The notes under the pieces were generated by a model that was not told the origin of the DNA, made no database searches, and saw nothing but the letters and a program-made list of their open reading frames with translations. Below are positions 28,668-37,639 of a stretch of DNA of 64,000 bases, piece by piece. The DNA comes from M3007 sp965249785 (GTDB lineage: Bacteria; Bacteroidota; Bacteroidia; Chitinophagales; Saprospiraceae). Both the position numbers and the translations under genes were made by a program. The stretch lies in the NCBI GenBank assembly GCA_965249785.1, contig CBDFMU010000026.1, positions 558,001-622,000 on the forward strand. The letters are read 5' to 3'. Every line of letters starts with the position of its first letter. Position 1 is the stretch's first letter.

Positions 28668-29468
28668 ATGCAAAAGGACACCACAGGACAAACCGTCCTC
28701 ATTACTGGCGCGACCAGCGGAATTGGCTACCAGCTGGCACGCTGCTTTGCTGCCGATGGCCATCACTTAATATTGGTTGCTCGACATCAGGATCGCCTCG
28801 ACGCGGTTGCCCGCGAACTTTCCAGCCAGCACGGCATTCAGGCCGTAGGCATTGCCAAAGATTTATTCCTCCCCGAAGCCGCCGAAGCACTATATCGCGA
28901 CGTGCAATCCAAAGGGTTACACGTAGATATTTTGGTCAACGATGCAGGCCAGGGCGAGTGGGGCGAGTTCCATACCACTGATTTGCAACGCCAAATAGAT
29001 ATTATTCAATTAAATATTGTTTCCCTGACCGCGCTCAGCTACCTTTTCTTGCAGGATATGACAGCTAAAGGTTATGGAAAAATCCTCAATCTGGGGTCAA
29101 TTGCTTCCATTTCGGCGAATCCTTTATTGGGAGTATACGCAGCCACAAAAGCCTACGTATTATCGTTTTCGGAAGCATTGCACAACGAACTAAAAGATAA
29201 GAACATAGTGGTGACTGCGCTAATGCCTGGCCCTACCGATACCGATTTTTTTAATAAGGCCAATATGCAGCATACCATAGCAGGCCAAGGCCCAAAATAC
29301 GATCCCGCTGAAGTGGCCAAAGCTGGTTATGAAGCCTTGATGTCTGGTGACGATAAGGTCATGGCTGGTATGATGAATAAAATACAAGGTGGTATGCTGA
29401 ATATGATGACCGAAGAGGCTGCTGCTTCGATGGCACGGAAACAGATGGAACCGGCGGAGCCGAAATAA
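28668..29468 (+). CDS. SDR family NAD(P)-dependent oxidoreductase
   Basis: 266 residues from the ATG at 28668; an in-frame ATG farther up (28605) overlaps the rRNA terminator region and adds a non-family extension. Rossmann motif T13-G-A-T-S-G-I-G20, NDAG at about 91-94, and catalytic Ser (GSIAS, about 143-147), Tyr157 and Lys161 (YAATK). This is a classical short-chain dehydrogenase of the type often annotated YqjQ/DltE-like; the substrate is unknown. The C-terminus is Met-rich (MMNKIQGGMLNMM). Single-gene transcript ending at 29496-29533. Confidence 0.9.
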   Translation: MQKDTTGQTVLITGATSGIGYQLARCFAADGHHLILVARHQDRLDAVARELSSQHGIQAVGIAKDLFLPEAAEALYRDVQSKGLHVDILVNDAGQGEWGEFHTTDLQRQIDIIQLNIVSLTALSYLFLQDMTAKGYGKILNLGSIASISANPLLGVYAATKAYVLSFSEALHNELKDKNIVVTALMPGPTDTDFFNKANMQHTIAGQGPKYDPAEVAKAGYEALMSGDDKVMAGMMNKIQGGMLNMMTEEAAASMARKQMEPAEPK

Positions 29469-29495
29469 GTTAAATAGCAATAACCAATGAGCAAA

Positions 29496-29533
29496 GGGCA
29501 ATCAGTGAATCCACACTGGTTGCCCTTTTATTT
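29496..29533 (+). terminator. Intrinsic terminator after the SDR gene
   Basis: GGGCAATCAGTG / CACTGGTTGCCC stem, 6-nt loop and a T-rich tail. Its left arm is part of a GCAAA-type stretch, showing that such stretches can form terminators. Confidence 0.75.
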
Positions 29534-29747
29534 TTCAAGTAAAAACAACTTAAATTGATTCCAAAAGCTTCCTAAAAATCACATAAACATAATTTTTCCA
29601 AAAAACTCTGCTTTGATTGCAGCAATCAACAAGTTGGTTGCATATAGAAAAGTGAACCCGGTCTGGTTTTACTTTCCAACCTGGAGGCGCTTTGGTTTTA
29701 TTGATGGCCACAAAAGAGCAAAAGCGACTCTGACTGCAATTCAAAAC

Positions 29748-31509
29748 ATGAAAAAAATATTCTTCGTCGGTCTTTTGGCCGCTTTGATTGTGGCCTGCCA
29801 CAAGGATTTTGATAATACTACGGTTACCCAACCGGGACCCATTCCTACTGTCAATGTGCAGGCTTCGCTTTATGGCCGAGTGGCCACGGAATACGGTACA
29901 CCCGTGAGCGGGGCTACGGTAAAAGTGGCCGGTCAAACGCTTGACTACCAATGAGGAAGGGCTCTTCTTCGTCTATAACCAACAGCTCGATCATAATGGC
30001 ACTTATGTACAGGTAAAGGCACCAGGTTATTTTTCTACCGGTCGTTTTGCGCACCCACAATTGGGCGGCGGCACCTATATGCAAATAGTATTGATGGAGA
30101 AAACCAGTCAGCAATTTTCTACGAATAGTGAGGCGACTATTGCTGTTTCCGGTGGAGGGAGCGTGACTATTCCGCCACAAAGTCTGGTCACTGCCGATGG
30201 GCAGGCATATAGTGGTACTTTTGTGGCTTCCACCCGCTGGCTGGATCCAAGTGACGCGCAAACATTTAATAAAATGCCTGGCGACTTACGCGCCGAAGAT
30301 ACCGATGGTCGCGCTAAAGTGCTGAAAACCTTTGGTATGATTGGCGTAGAACTTTCCACGCCCGCCGGAGCCGCCCTGAATTTGGCTCCCAACAAAAAGG
30401 CTACTATTTCTTTGCCCATACCTGCCTCTATTTCTTCCAATGCGCCAAATACGATTGTACTGTGGCATTTTGATGAAAGCAATGGCTATTGGAAAGAAGA
30501 AGGTAGTGCGACTAAACAGGGCAGTAATTATGTGGGCGAAGTGGCACATTTCAGTTTCTGGAATTGCGATGTTCCGGCTGACTACATTATATTAGACGGT
30601 TGTTTGGGAAACGCCAACGGCGATCCTTTGGAAAATACATGGGTAACCCTCACTTCACAGAACTACGGTAGTGGCTATGCATATACGGATGCAGAAGGTC
30701 GCTTTGGTGGCACTGTTCCAGCGAATGAATCGCTTGATTTACAAGTAAGTAACAGCTGTGGCGCAGTCATTTATAGCACGACGATCGGCCCATTCTCCGT
30801 AAATACCACCCTGAGTAAAATCAATATTAATAATACTGCGCCGACTACTCTCTCTGTTAGTGGCACACTGGTAGATTGCAACGGAGCACCGTTGACCAGT
30901 GGCTTGGTCTTTATACAAGATTCTGTGTTTGCCATGGTAGCGACGGATTCCAGCGGCCACTTTGAGACCAGTATTTACACTTGCTCTCCCATAACTGCGC
31001 TGAATATGACGGCCTACAATCTGGTCAATCCGTCGCAAAGTGTGCCTCTTGTTGTAAATGTAGCAGGCGGCGTAGCCAACGTTGGCACCATTTCAGTTTG
31101 TTCCGCCCTGGACGAGTATGTGATCCTACAATTGAATGGCCAAACCAACAACTATTACTTGTACCCCACTTTTTTCAACAATGCATCGGGAGGCTACCTG
31201 GGCGCCGCCATAGAGGATTCCGTATATATAAGATTGTTCTTTCAAAAAGACTCTGTTACGATGGGTCCGGCTACAATCAGCTATTTAACAGGTGTATATC
31301 TAAATTCAGCTGATTACCATTCTTATGGCTGCGAATATTGCCCGGGTTGTCTTTGTGAGCCAGCGGATATGGGGAACCTAACCTTTACTAACTTCCCGCT
31401 CACTTTTGGTCAATACGCTACTGGTACTGCCAGTGGCTTGGTATGGGATGTAGATAATGCTGCCAAATTACCCTATACGCTCACCTTCCGAGTGAAAAAA
31501 AGGTATTAA
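29748..31509 (+). pseudogene. Lipoprotein with carboxypeptidase-regulatory-like domains (one frameshift)
   Basis: The ATG at 29748 opens MKKIFFVGLLAALIVAC, a lipoprotein signal (Cys at 17). The frame ends at 29954, but the protein continues one frame over from about 29940: VKVAGQTL then TTNEEGLFFVYNQQL. A single extra base in CTTGACT explains it. The rest (about 520 residues) has a carboxypeptidase-regulatory-like fold at the start (ASLYGRVATEYGTPVSGATV), a ZU5-like region, and two more such repeats (LGNANGDPLENTWVTLTS, LVDCNGAPLTSGLVFIQD). Its stop is 12 nt from the sigma factor start, so the three genes to 33514 look like one operon. If the shift is a sequencing error the gene is intact. 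Confidence 0.8.
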
Positions 31510-31521
31510 CGAACTCCGCCC

Positions 31522-32085
31522 ATGATCGGTCCGGACACGGATATTTTTACCCTAGTGGATGGCTGCATACGCCAGCATCCGGCTGCCGAAAAGGAGCTGG
31601 TGCGGCAGTATGCAGCTATCCTCCTATCCGTCGCCCGGCGTTATGCCCGCACGCCTGATGCGGCAGAAGATATTTTACAGGAGGCTTATATATTGATTTT
31701 CAAGAAGATACGCCAATTTCAAGCCGATAAAGGCTCGTTACTGGCCTGGATGCGCAAGATTGTCATTCATACCGCCTTGGCGCACTATCGCAATTTTCGC
31801 TTCCAATATGAAAAAGCCACCGAACTCCTGCCCGATGCCTTTGAAACTGCCCCTGATGCCCTGGCGCAACTGAGTTTTGACGAAATCGTCAGCCTGATCG
31901 CCACGCTCCCCGAGGCCTCCCGAACGGTATTCCACTTGTCCGTTTTTGATGATTATAGCCATGATGAAATCGCCGCGTTGCTGCACATTCCGGCGGGCAC
32001 TTCGCGCTCGCTGTTGAGTCGGGCACGCAAACAATTGCAAGAAAGAATAATAAACAGGCAATCGAATGAATTGGCAAGAATTTGA
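31522..32085 (+). CDS. ECF-type RNA polymerase sigma factor
   Basis: 187 residues. Region 2 (about 23-90) contains YARTPDAAEDILQEAYILIF and WMRKIVIHTALAHYRN; region 4 (about 118-175) contains LPEASRTVFHLSVFDDYSHDEIA and the recognition helix near GTSRSLLSRARKQL. It redirects RNA polymerase to a specific promoter set. The last 20 nt overlap the next gene, which has a cytoplasmic N-terminus and one membrane helix, so that protein is the likely regulator of this sigma factor. Confidence 0.93.
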   Translation: MIGPDTDIFTLVDGCIRQHPAAEKELVRQYAAILLSVARRYARTPDAAEDILQEAYILIFKKIRQFQADKGSLLAWMRKIVIHTALAHYRNFRFQYEKATELLPDAFETAPDALAQLSFDEIVSLIATLPEASRTVFHLSVFDDYSHDEIAALLHIPAGTSRSLLSRARKQLQERIINRQSNELARI

Positions 32086-33514
32086 AGATCGGCTAAAAAC
32101 GGAATCACAGACACACCAGACACCTGTGGATACGGATGCCCTGTGGGATAGCATCCGGGAGAAAAAGCGTCGTCGTTTGCCCGTTTTCTGGTGGCTGACT
32201 GGGCTTGGCGTGCTGTTGATCGCTGGGTGGCTGGCGATGAGTTATTTTTCTGGAAATAATAGTTCTCATTTGAAAGAAACCGTGACTTTCATACAGCCTG
32301 ATACTATTGCTAACATTGAAAATTTATCTGCTAATAAAACAAGCCATGCCAATTCAAATTACTCTTCTAATACCAACGCTTTTAAAAAATCGACTAGTAA
32401 ATTCCAAAATCAATCCAACCAACTCAGTACTAAACCAGAGGTATTTTCTGCTAATGTGTCTGCCATTAATTCAAATAATATTAATAAATTTTCTTTAAAA
32501 AATTCTACTAAAAAACTATTCGCCAATAAACAATTATTCAGAGCGAAAGGTAATGCTATTCCTTTTAATGTTACGGAGACTGTAAAAACAGGCATTGCTA
32601 CAACAACCTCAAAAGAAATTGCAGCGAAAGACACCACCAATTATAATCAGGATTCTACGGTGGAGTCTGGATCAAATACACTATTTTTTACTAATAATTC
32701 ATCTATTTCCGAAGTCATTTCCACTAACCTAATCCTGCCATCCCTGCCAATTCTACCGGCTAATTTTCTGCCATTAATTTTGCCGCTCCCAGATAATCCG
32801 TTGTCACCACTATTACTGCCAACAGCTGAAATAAAATTAAACAAAAATCAGAACCGCGTTTATATCGGCTTACAGGCAGGCTATTTCGCCTGGAAAATTC
32901 ATCAAGATACCGGCGCAACTCTAAGAACTGGTGAAAAACTAATAGCATCTACACAAATTGGCTTGCAAGTACAATTGCCAATAGGCCAATCCTGGTCGCT
33001 GCGGACGGGTGTCCAGTATACGCAGTTTAGTTCCGTCTTCCGGTGGACTAGAAAATGGGAAGACACCAGAGATATACCTGTTCCTAACTACTACGTGAAT
33101 GGAAATATTGACAGCACTTTTACGACGGCTTTGTACCGATATGAACGTAATGTGCAGCACTACAATCGCCTGCAATCCATTAGTATTCCACTAGACATTC
33201 AGTATCGTATTGCGCTGAAGCACTGGAACTTACGACCTTCCGCTGGTGCACATCTACAGGTCTGGCAGAAAGCAGATGGCGTTATTTTAGAAGGAAATGA
33301 ACCCAATACGCAAACTTACGCGGACATTTACAAACGTGCTTTTAATCTGGGATTGCGCCTCGGCATTGCGCTGGAAATACCCGTGGGAGAACGTACACGC
33401 TTGACTCTGGAACCTATCGGAATACTGGATATCACCCGCCGAACACAGGATATTTATCCGGCGGAGCGGTTTCAGCAATGGGGAATTAATTTGGGGGTGT
33501 TGCGGCGGTGGTGA
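32066..33514 (+). CDS. Single-helix anchor fused to outer-membrane-type beta-barrel domain
   Basis: 482 residues. Residues 1-37 are charged and cytoplasmic-like (MNWQEFEDRLKTES, REKKRRR), 38-60 a membrane helix (WWLTGLGVLLIAGWLAM), 65-250 a Ser/Asn/Thr/Lys-rich AT-biased linker, and about 265-482 a beta-barrel-like domain (NRVYIGLQAGYFAWK, LRTGVQYTQF, LRLGIALEIPVG, ending WGINLGVLRRW). The start overlaps the sigma gene by 20 nt, implying translational coupling. The short basic N-terminus in that position suggests an anti-sigma role, with the barrel domain as periplasmic or outer-membrane sensor; this is inference. Confidence 0.8.
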   Translation: MNWQEFEDRLKTESQTHQTPVDTDALWDSIREKKRRRLPVFWWLTGLGVLLIAGWLAMSYFSGNNSSHLKETVTFIQPDTIANIENLSANKTSHANSNYSSNTNAFKKSTSKFQNQSNQLSTKPEVFSANVSAINSNNINKFSLKNSTKKLFANKQLFRAKGNAIPFNVTETVKTGIATTTSKEIAAKDTTNYNQDSTVESGSNTLFFTNNSSISEVISTNLILPSLPILPANFLPLILPLPDNPLSPLLLPTAEIKLNKNQNRVYIGLQAGYFAWKIHQDTGATLRTGEKLIASTQIGLQVQLPIGQSWSLRTGVQYTQFSSVFRWTRKWEDTRDIPVPNYYVNGNIDSTFTTALYRYERNVQHYNRLQSISIPLDIQYRIALKHWNLRPSAGAHLQVWQKADGVILEGNEPNTQTYADIYKRAFNLGLRLGIALEIPVGERTRLTLEPIGILDITRRTQDIYPAERFQQWGINLGVLRRW

Positions 33515-33549
33515 AGGGATATAGATCAATCCATATAAACCATTTCCAA

Positions 33550-33759
33550 TTAAAAATTCTCTTGCCGTGCTCTGGCAACCATCTTTTCCAACTTAGCCGC
33601 TTGCTCATCATCCAGCCATTCTTCGCCACATTGTTGACAAACATGGGCTGGCACTTTGCGCACTACTACCACTCCTGATTAAAGATCAATGCCAAAAGTA
33701 GTGGTGTCAAGTTTTACTTGACCACTGTATAGTGGACATTTAGATGGGATATGCTTCAC
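33550..33759 (-). pseudogene. YgiT/MqsA-type zinc finger antitoxin remnant
   Basis: A frame from GTG at 33759 reads KCPLYSGQVKLDTTTFGIDL, TAA (33679-33681), then SGVVVVRKVPAHVCQQCGEE and W, finishing ARARQENF. This is the YgiT-type zinc finger layout CPxC...VPAxVCxxCGE, but the first pair has lost its second Cys (CPLY for CPxC) and the stop splits the protein. Usual length is about 75 residues; this is 69 codons. Its normal partner, a DUF4258/MqsR-type toxin, is not adjacent. Not seen as a single open frame because of the stop. Confidence 0.75.
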
Positions 33760-33778
33760 TTTTCTTAGTTTTAGCAAA

Positions 33779-34096
33779 TCAAGCGATAAGAATCCCGGTC
33801 CGTCTAATTTCGCTAACGAAAGGATTTCCATTTTCAAAATCTTGCGTATTAAAAGTATGTGGCTCAATATAGAGATATGGCTTCTGGATAGTTACATCTA
33901 TAAAGCGTTTAATATCTTCAAATCCTACCCCAATAAACTCATCAGCTACTAAGGCAACATCAATATCCGACCATTCGCGCTGGTCACCACGTGCATAAGA
34001 CCCAAATAGTAAGACTGCTTTAAGTTTTACTCCTTGTCTTTTAATATCTTCCACAAATTTTTTCACCGTTTCTACGGCAGTGTGCTGGTCAACCAT
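33779..34096 (-). CDS. MNT-domain nucleotidyltransferase (antitoxin of HEPN/MNT pair)
   Basis: 105 residues. The minimal nucleotidyltransferase motif G32-S33-x10-D44-x-D46 (FGSYARGDQREWSDID) is complete. In HEPN/MNT modules this protein AMPylates the HEPN toxin to neutralise it. It follows the HEPN gene by 20 nt on the same strand, the usual order. It appears intact although its toxin is interrupted. Confidence 0.88.
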   Translation of the reverse strand: MVDQHTAVETVKKFVEDIKRQGVKLKAVLLFGSYARGDQREWSDIDVALVADEFIGVGFEDIKRFIDVTIQKPYLYIEPHTFNTQDFENGNPFVSEIRRTGILIA

Positions 34097-34116
34097 ATTT
34101 TAACAGATTCAACGTC

Positions 34117-34464
34117 TTAAAGAATTTTGGCAGTATAGTTACTCGTAGCAACCTTAAACATCGCCATTTTGTAGTCAGGATATCTCCCGTCCATTTGAAA
34201 TTGATTCATCTGACTCAAAACGCGCAATTGATCGTCACTAGGAGAAAGGGTAGATTGGGAACATAGTAACAAAAGGTAGTGAGTACGAGGTGGAAAATCG
34301 CCAACGTTATCCTTTACATGATGCGCTTTTAGCAACTTTTCCAAAACTAAATGAGCAAAAAACAAGGCGTGCAACTAATCACCTTTTTCAAAAAGGTGGC
34401 CAACCGCTTCCCAATCTTTTTCAGCAGTCAAGTGCCAGTAATTTATATAGTCTGACTTGTCCAT
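34117..34464 (-). pseudogene. HEPN-domain toxin interrupted by one nonsense codon
   Basis: From the ATG at 34464 the frame reads MDKSDYINYWHLTAEKDWEA, continues to HLFEKGD, hits TAG at 34375-34377 and then LHALFFAHLVLEKLLKAH and the rest of a HEPN domain, 115 codons in all. The RNase-type motif R-x(4-6)-H is only partly visible (PPRTHYL). The stop sits where family members have Tyr, one base change away (TAC or TAT to TAG). Internal initiation at TTG 34374 would give an 85-residue fragment lacking the first helix. Confidence 0.8.
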
Positions 34465-34468
34465 AAAG

Positions 34469-34500
34469 CAAAGTTAATCCTTTCTCCTTACCATTGTCAA
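34469..34500 (-). promoter_or_regulatory. Promoter of the HEPN/MNT pair, leaderless layout
   Basis: On the minus strand: TTG (34498-34500), 21-nt spacer, TAACTTTG (34469-34476), then only four bases before the HEPN ATG. The transcript would start at or next to the A of the ATG. The promoter lies within the 3' end of paaZ. Confidence 0.65.
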
Positions 34501-36528
34501 TATCGTAGCCACCGCCACCGTCTCCCCCGTTTCATCATACACGTCCACCAACCACTTCACGATCCCGCGTGGAATAGCCGCAATGCCTTCGCGGGTAAAA
34601 TCGTGTTCCTGCTCAATTTTCTCTTTCACGGTCAATTTCACGCCGATGGTCATGCCCGGATAAACGGGTTTGGTAAAACGACATTCATCCAGCCCATAAT
34701 TGAGCAAAACCGGACCTTTTTTAGCATCTACAAATAACCCGGCGGCTTTGGAAAGCACGAAATAACCGTGCGCCACCCGACCTGTAAATGGCGTTCCTTC
34801 CAGTGCCGTAGCATCCATGTGTGCATAAAAATTGTCGCCGCTCACATTAGCGAAGTTATGAATATCGGCCTCGCTGACGGTATGTTTGGCGGTAACCAAC
34901 GTCTCACCAATAAATAAGTCCTCAAAGTACTTTTTGAAAGGATGCACAGGCGTTTCGGTCTGTGCTGCCCCCACTTGATATTGATTAGTTACCGTCGTAA
35001 TATCCGTTGGATTTCCTTGAATAGCAGTACGTTGCATATAGTGAAATACGCCACGCATGCCGCCCATTTCCTCACCGCCGCCCGCGCGACCGGGGCCGCC
35101 GTGGGTCAGCATCGGCATGGGCGAACCGTGGCCGGTACTTTCTTTCGCGGAAGTTCGATTCAGGATTAAGATTCGTCCGTGAAAAGCAGCGGCGTTTAAT
35201 ACGTACTCGCGCATAATACCCGGTTCGTAGGTGCAAATACTAGACACCAATGAGCCTTTTCCCAAATTAGCGATTTCTATGGCTTGTTCCAGATTTTTAT
35301 AAGGCATTAAGGTGGAGACTGGCCCAAAACACTCTGTTTCATGGGTTAAGGTTTTCTCCAACGGCCGATCATTCAGGAGTAAAATTGGCGGAATAAATGC
35401 CCCTTTTTCCCGCACCGCACCACTCACCTCAAAGGCTTCTGGATCGCCGAAAATAGCGGGTGTAGCGAGGCTAAGTTCTGCCAATCGCTCGCGAACCCGC
35501 GCGAGGTGGCTGCGATTGATAAGTGCACCCATGCGCACGCCTTCCACGGACGGGTCGCCGATGATAGTCTTACCAAGTTCTTTAATTAATGCTTTTTGTA
35601 CATCACCCAACAGGTTTTCCGGGACGATGATGCGGCGAATCGCCGTGCATTTCTGCCCGGCTTTGGTAACCATTTCACGGCGGCATTCTTTGATAAACAG
35701 GTCGAATTCGGGGGAACCCGGCACGGCATCTTCCCCCAAAATAGCGGCATTGAGCGAGTCGGCTTCCAATGTGAAAGGAACGCTGTTTTTCAAAATGGCC
35801 GGATGCGCGCGCAGTTTTTGTCCAGTAGCCGCTGAGCCGGTAAAAGTGACCACGTCCTGGCCATTTACAAAGTCAAGAATTCCTTGCCCGGAGCCGACCA
35901 CCAACTGCAAGGCACCTTCCGGCAAAATACCTGATGCGGCAATGTCACGCACCATCGCTTCGGTGAGGTAGGAGGTGTGTTCGCTGGCTTTGACCACGGC
36001 TGGCATGCCCGCCAAAAGATTGACCGCGATTTTTTCCAGCATCCCCCAGATCGGGAAATTGAAGGCGTTGATGTGGATGGCTACGCCTTGTTTTGGCACT
36101 AAAATGTGGTGGCCAATAAAAGTATTTTCTTTGGATAAGCGAATGGTTTCGCCCTCTACGTAGTACGGCTCATTGGGGAATCGGCGGCGTAAACTGCTGT
36201 AAGCGAACAAATTGCCGATGCCGCCTTCAATATCTACCCAGCTATCCTGACGTGTGGCACCTGTCCAGTGGCTAACCGTATAGTATTTTTCCTTGCGCTC
36301 ATTGAGGTAAAGGGCCAATGTTTTGAGCATGCGTCCGCGCTCATGGAAAGTCATACGACGCAAAGTCGGGCCGCCAGTTTTGCGTCCGTATTCGAGAATG
36401 GCGGCGTAGTCCAGCCCTTCGCTGCTGGCGGTGCCTATCTGGTCGCCGGTGATGGCGTGGTATTGGGGGATGCCCTCGCCTTCGCCGGGGAGCCAGCGAT
36501 TGAGGGTGTAGTTATTTAGTGGTGACAT
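34474..36528 (-). CDS. paaZ: Bifunctional aldehyde dehydrogenase/enoyl-CoA hydratase PaaZ
   Basis: 684 residues. In aerobic phenylacetate breakdown PaaZ opens the oxepin-CoA ring (hydratase part) and oxidises the resulting aldehyde with NADP. The aldehyde dehydrogenase part spans about 1-525, with the Rossmann motif FTGSAATGQKL, general base Glu in LEADS and nucleophile Cys in GQKCTA; the MaoC-like hydratase part spans about 545-684 (DNFYAHMDATAL, GRVAHGYFVLS). Length and order match PaaZ. No other paa gene is in the window, so ring-cleavage partners lie elsewhere or it serves another aldehyde. Confidence 0.92.
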   Translation of the reverse strand: MSPLNNYTLNRWLPGEGEGIPQYHAITGDQIGTASSEGLDYAAILEYGRKTGGPTLRRMTFHERGRMLKTLALYLNERKEKYYTVSHWTGATRQDSWVDIEGGIGNLFAYSSLRRRFPNEPYYVEGETIRLSKENTFIGHHILVPKQGVAIHINAFNFPIWGMLEKIAVNLLAGMPAVVKASEHTSYLTEAMVRDIAASGILPEGALQLVVGSGQGILDFVNGQDVVTFTGSAATGQKLRAHPAILKNSVPFTLEADSLNAAILGEDAVPGSPEFDLFIKECRREMVTKAGQKCTAIRRIIVPENLLGDVQKALIKELGKTIIGDPSVEGVRMGALINRSHLARVRERLAELSLATPAIFGDPEAFEVSGAVREKGAFIPPILLLNDRPLEKTLTHETECFGPVSTLMPYKNLEQAIEIANLGKGSLVSSICTYEPGIMREYVLNAAAFHGRILILNRTSAKESTGHGSPMPMLTHGGPGRAGGGEEMGGMRGVFHYMQRTAIQGNPTDITTVTNQYQVGAAQTETPVHPFKKYFEDLFIGETLVTAKHTVSEADIHNFANVSGDNFYAHMDATALEGTPFTGRVAHGYFVLSKAAGLFVDAKKGPVLLNYGLDECRFTKPVYPGMTIGVKLTVKEKIEQEHDFTREGIAAIPRGIVKWLVDVYDETGETVAVATILTMVRRKD

Positions 36529-36556
36529 ATTTGGTGGTTAGGCTGGCAATTTTTCG

Positions 36557-36564
36557 CAAAAATA
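36557..36564 (-). promoter_or_regulatory. TAnnTTTG promoter element of paaZ
   Basis: TATTTTTG on the minus strand, about 28 nt before the paaZ start. -33 element not clear. Confidence 0.45.
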
Positions 36565-36612
36565 CGACCCTTTAAACCATTTTCTACTGCCAGCTACCCT
36601 TGTAAACGACAT

Positions 36613-36650
36613 GGGCCATCCCGAATTTTCGGAATGACCCACGCTTTTTT
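36613..36650 (+). terminator. Terminator-like hairpin oriented to the plus strand
   Basis: GGGCCATCCCGAA / TTCGGAATGACCC with two mismatches, then GC and six T on the plus strand. Both flanking genes are on the minus strand, and on that strand no T-run follows. It may stop antisense transcription or act simply as a hairpin. Confidence 0.5.
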
Positions 36651-36768
36651 CACAAAACATTCTATAATATACTCGTATGAAGCCAAAACAAACCGGAGCG
36701 CATTAATCTATCCTGTCCTCTCCGGTCGGTCTAAAAAACTTATCTGCTGCGGTGTACCATGCTAACGC

Positions 36769-37629
36769 TCACCAGGTTTCTATCGCTGCCAGGCCGTTCT
36801 GATTAGGTACTACTTCATCGCGGTGGAGGTGATACACCTTCGGTTCGTGCTCGGGTACTTGCAGGCGCGGATTCACCACTTCAAATTCCGAAGCATCGTA
36901 TTTGTACAGCGACCATTCGCCCCGGTTCATTTCCAGGGCGGTCAGGTGTTCTACCCAGTCGCCGCTGTTCATATAAGTGACTTTGCGACCATTATTGGCG
37001 GTGATTTCCCGGATTTGTGGTTGGTGGATGTGGCCGCAGATGACGCAATCGTACTCCTTTTCGGCAGCGATCTGAATGGCAGTATCCTCAAAATCGCTGA
37101 TGTACTTGACGGCCCCTTTTACACTTTTTTTTACTTTGGCCGCAAACGACACTGGCGCAAAACCGAATAATTTTCGGCAGGAATTAATAGCCCGATTGAT
37201 GCGGATGAGCAAATCGTAGCCTTCGCCACCCAACTTCGCCAACCAGCGGGCACGGTACACGCTGGCATCGAACACGTCGCCATGAAAAACCCAATACGTG
37301 CGTCCATCAATCTGGAAAATCAGCTTATTGCGCAGTTGAACCAGACCAAAGGATATTTCTCCGAATTTGCGCAGCATATCATCATGATTACCCGTGAGAT
37401 AGTACAGTTTCGTGCCATTCACCGCCATTTTCATGATGCGGCGCACTACTTCCAGGTGTTCTTTCGGAAAATAACTTTTCTTAAAATACCAGATATCGAA
37501 GATATCGCCATTGAGGACCAACGTCTTCGGATTAATACTTTTAAGGTAATTGTGCAGTTCGTGGGCGTGACATCCATAAGTGCCTAAGTGAATGTCAGAT
37601 ATGACTACTAAATCAAGTTCGCGTTTCAT
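36769..37629 (-). CDS. UDP-2,3-diacylglucosamine diphosphatase-like metallophosphoesterase
   Basis: 286 residues from the ATG at 37629; the longer frame upstream overlaps the preceding small gene. Metal-binding motifs are complete: D12-x-H14 (SDIHLG), GD42xxD (NGDIFDIW), G-N81-H82-D83-D and CGHIHQP. The YFKKSYFP and LTGNHDDML context fits LpxH-type enzymes that cleave UDP-2,3-diacylglucosamine in lipid A synthesis. Longer than E. coli LpxH (240), as usual for Bacteroidota relatives. The exact substrate is inferred. Confidence 0.82.
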   Translation of the reverse strand: MKRELDLVVISDIHLGTYGCHAHELHNYLKSINPKTLVLNGDIFDIWYFKKSYFPKEHLEVVRRIMKMAVNGTKLYYLTGNHDDMLRKFGEISFGLVQLRNKLIFQIDGRTYWVFHGDVFDASVYRARWLAKLGGEGYDLLIRINRAINSCRKLFGFAPVSFAAKVKKSVKGAVKYISDFEDTAIQIAAEKEYDCVICGHIHQPQIREITANNGRKVTYMNSGDWVEHLTALEMNRGEWSLYKYDASEFEVVNPRLQVPEHEPKVYHLHRDEVVPNQNGLAAIETW

Positions 37630-37639
37630 AGCATTGGTT

